This document shows, in pieces, positions 61,951 through 64,000 of a stretch of 64,000 bases of DNA (position 1 is its first letter; each line of letters starts with the position of its first letter). A program made the translations under genes and the position numbers. The stretch is from Bugula neritina (taxonomy: Eukaryota; Bryozoa; Gymnolaemata; Cheilostomatida; Bugulidae). The notes beneath the pieces are model-generated. The model searched no databases, was not told the origin of the DNA, and was given only the letters and a program-made list of their open reading frames with translations. The stretch is from contig OZ037766.1 in NCBI GenBank assembly GCA_964035545.1, positions 4,193,722 through 4,257,721 on the forward strand, written 5' to 3'.

Positions 61951-64000
61951 TGTTCTCTAATAACTTAGAACAGAACCAGCAGGTAAAGCTCAGCTTGTGA
62001 GTTGATGGAGGCAGACTGTTACCCCATATTACAACACGCTCCCTTATCAACATAGACAAATATTAGCTTTACCATTTAGCAGTAGGTAACAGCCCAGGAG
62101 CAGCTGCAGATTGGCTAACGTCTAAGATAAGACTAATGCTTTATCATGAGGTTATGATGTTTAATAATATATTTTCTTTTACCATGTATAATCGACCCAC
62201 CCTGTTTGTGCGCAACGATGTTTCTACTTATACTTAGTTGCCTTATTCTAGAATCTAGATCATATAATAGGATTGATCGAGAATTTAAATTATTACATCT
62301 TTCTGCTGCACGCAAGTGTTTAAATATCACTGGGGTGACAACTCCTTTTTCATTTACTGTACCTCAGGAGATGCTACTTTTGAGTAGTGTTAGCAGTCAT
62401 TTTTTTTTAAATAGTTCAGCGCTGCTAGATAACTCTCAAAGGTGTTTTGGCCTTGGTGGCCAATCTTATAATGACAAGCCAGTACTGAATACTTATATCA
62501 TATGTGTAGCGTTGAGTTTACCCAGTGGTCCCCGTGGTGTAATGGTTAGCACATTGGGGCACAATGGGCCAGTTTTTTCCGTTTTTCATCATGAAAATTT
62601 CGTTATTCTGAAGGTTGTAAAAGATATAGAAACAACAAACTGATACCTGGAATAAACAACTAGTGTAGCATGTAGACTAGAGATTATTGAAATAGTAACT
62701 TGAAAAACAGACGAATGAGAGCAAAAAATCTAAAATTCGGCCTATTGTGCCCCCTCCCTCTTACCCCTATAGTTAACACTAGCATAATTACAAACTTTTT
62801 AAATGTAGAGGAGTATATTAAGGCATTTGTACGAAAGAGTCAAATTTTACCTGCATTGAGTTCATGTATTCTAATAAAACCTATTATTTTCAACATTGCA
62901 TTGGACAATGTATATATTTTAATCTAATAGATAATGTAAGTTATAATTAGTAAGTGTAAAACTTAATTATGGCCGCTTTAGCTGTATTTGCAGAGTTATC
63001 TATCCTTTCAACACTATGTTTGTAATGGAATCGCTAACGTGGTCCTTGAATGTCCTCTAGACTTTTGATATTTGAGGTTTCTTACCTCATAAAAACATCT
63101 ACAGAATGCCGTAGCGCTCAATTAACAATAATATGCAAACGTGCAAGAAAGTTCAAATAAATCTCGTTTTGTTTAGGAACACCGGTTGCATTTTTTAGCG
63201 TTTAGAGCTGTGAAATCTCAAGTTATACACACCAAATTCAATGAATTTGTTAGAAATAAATCATTAAATGTGCTACACTTATATTTACAGTTACTATAAA
63301 TATAATTCGATTGACAATTATTATTAAAGTCAAACTGAAGCTGTTGCGTTGGGGAACCTTCCGTACTAAAACTAAGACTAAGTTAGTGTTAAGAATACTC
63401 ATACTGAATAATTGAATGAATAGAACTTCCAACTTGAACTGCTAGTAGTACTAGTAGTAGTACAGTAGTACTACTAGAAGTAAAATTAAAAATATAACTT
63501 ATTAACTATAAGTACTACTACTAGTAAAGTACTAGTATAGTGTGAGTAACTGTAAGACTAAGTCAAAGTGAGTAGGAGATTCAGATTGAGATTGGAACTG
63601 AAAGTCCACCCGGAGTAGAGAGGCAGAAATACTACTAGTAGACGTAGTACTACTCACTCTCAGTAACACTAACTGTAAGTATTAGCATAACTATAAGTAT
63701 AAGTACAACTATAAGTACAAGTCAAAGTAAAACAGTAATATTAATGCCAATAGTAATACTAATAGTAATCAGTAATGTAATAGTAATACTAATACTAGTC
63801 TTAAGACAGTATCAGTATGACTATGAGTATGAGTATTAGAGTTAACTGGTTTGATGAATGATGACCAATATCACTACCACTGTGAGTATGATGATAATTA
63901 TCATTATCATTGTGATTGCTATACTCAATTTTAATCACAGAATATGATTATTCTGATGCTAATAGTAATACTCATATTCAGACTGATAGTTGTTGTGTCA
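61951..64000. other. Intergenic DNA, right edge
   Basis: No supported gene. The tRNA-like remnant lies at 62527-62560. From about 63430 to the end the DNA is rich in AGT/ACT triplets (TAGTACTACTAGTAG and relatives near 63440-63540), a degenerate trinucleotide repeat also seen faintly near 1000-1030. The promoter of the minus-strand mucin-like gene should lie just right of 61950, but I see no clear motif. Confidence 0.5.
62527..62560 (+). repeat. tRNA-like fragment
   Basis: GGTCCCCGTGGTGTAATGGT and the next dozen bases match the 5' half of the tRNA-like element at 54588-54668. The B-box half is absent, so this is a remnant. Confidence 0.5.

Noticed and set aside
62206-62643. 145-codon frame with a hydrophobic N-terminus
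   Set aside because: It runs through a tRNA-like remnant, lacks recognisable domains and shows no codon bias.

Overview
This is a 64-kb window of nuclear DNA from an invertebrate animal. The genes are split by many GT-AG introns of a few hundred bases. The host DNA is AT-rich, and the window holds tRNA-derived SINEs, an LTR retrotransposon and long microsatellites. Notch-ligand domains (MNNL, DSL) and a cilia-type gene place it in Metazoa. I cannot name the phylum from sequence alone.

Layout: (1) 1-1866, AT-rich intergenic DNA with one SINE. (2) 1867-9658, a complete Ty3/gypsy LTR retrotransposon on the minus strand: apparently identical 349-bp LTRs, tRNA-Leu primer site, Gag, a UUUAAAC frameshift site, and an intact Pol with an unusual C-terminal extension. 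(3) 10690-27537, a 26-exon plus-strand gene for a ~1377-aa protein that I read as the ciliary protein CFAP92/KIAA1257. (4) 28643-55722, a 43-exon plus-strand gene whose exons join in one frame to 3052 codons. It encodes a giant type I membrane protein with ten Notch-ligand N-terminal (MNNL) modules, two DSL domains, six ShK-like domains, one EGF domain, long Thr/Pro mucin linkers, one transmembrane helix and a six-residue tail. (5) 57489-61950, a convergent six-exon minus-strand gene for a 381-aa mucin-like type I membrane protein that I do not recognise. (6) 61951-64000, intergenic DNA with tRNA-like and trinucleotide-rich sequence.

The giant MNNL protein is the main discovery candidate. Canonical Notch ligands carry one MNNL-DSL head and a row of EGF repeats. 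Here the head has been multiplied ten-fold in one polypeptide. The DSL part is kept only after modules 1 and 4; in the other eight modules it is cut off at about its first cysteine and replaced by a Thr-rich linker. The intron positions and phases repeat module by module, which shows growth by exon-block duplication. Two neighbouring genes on opposite strands both encode mucin-like membrane proteins. The exon models come from reading frame, splice-site and phase consistency only, with no transcript evidence.
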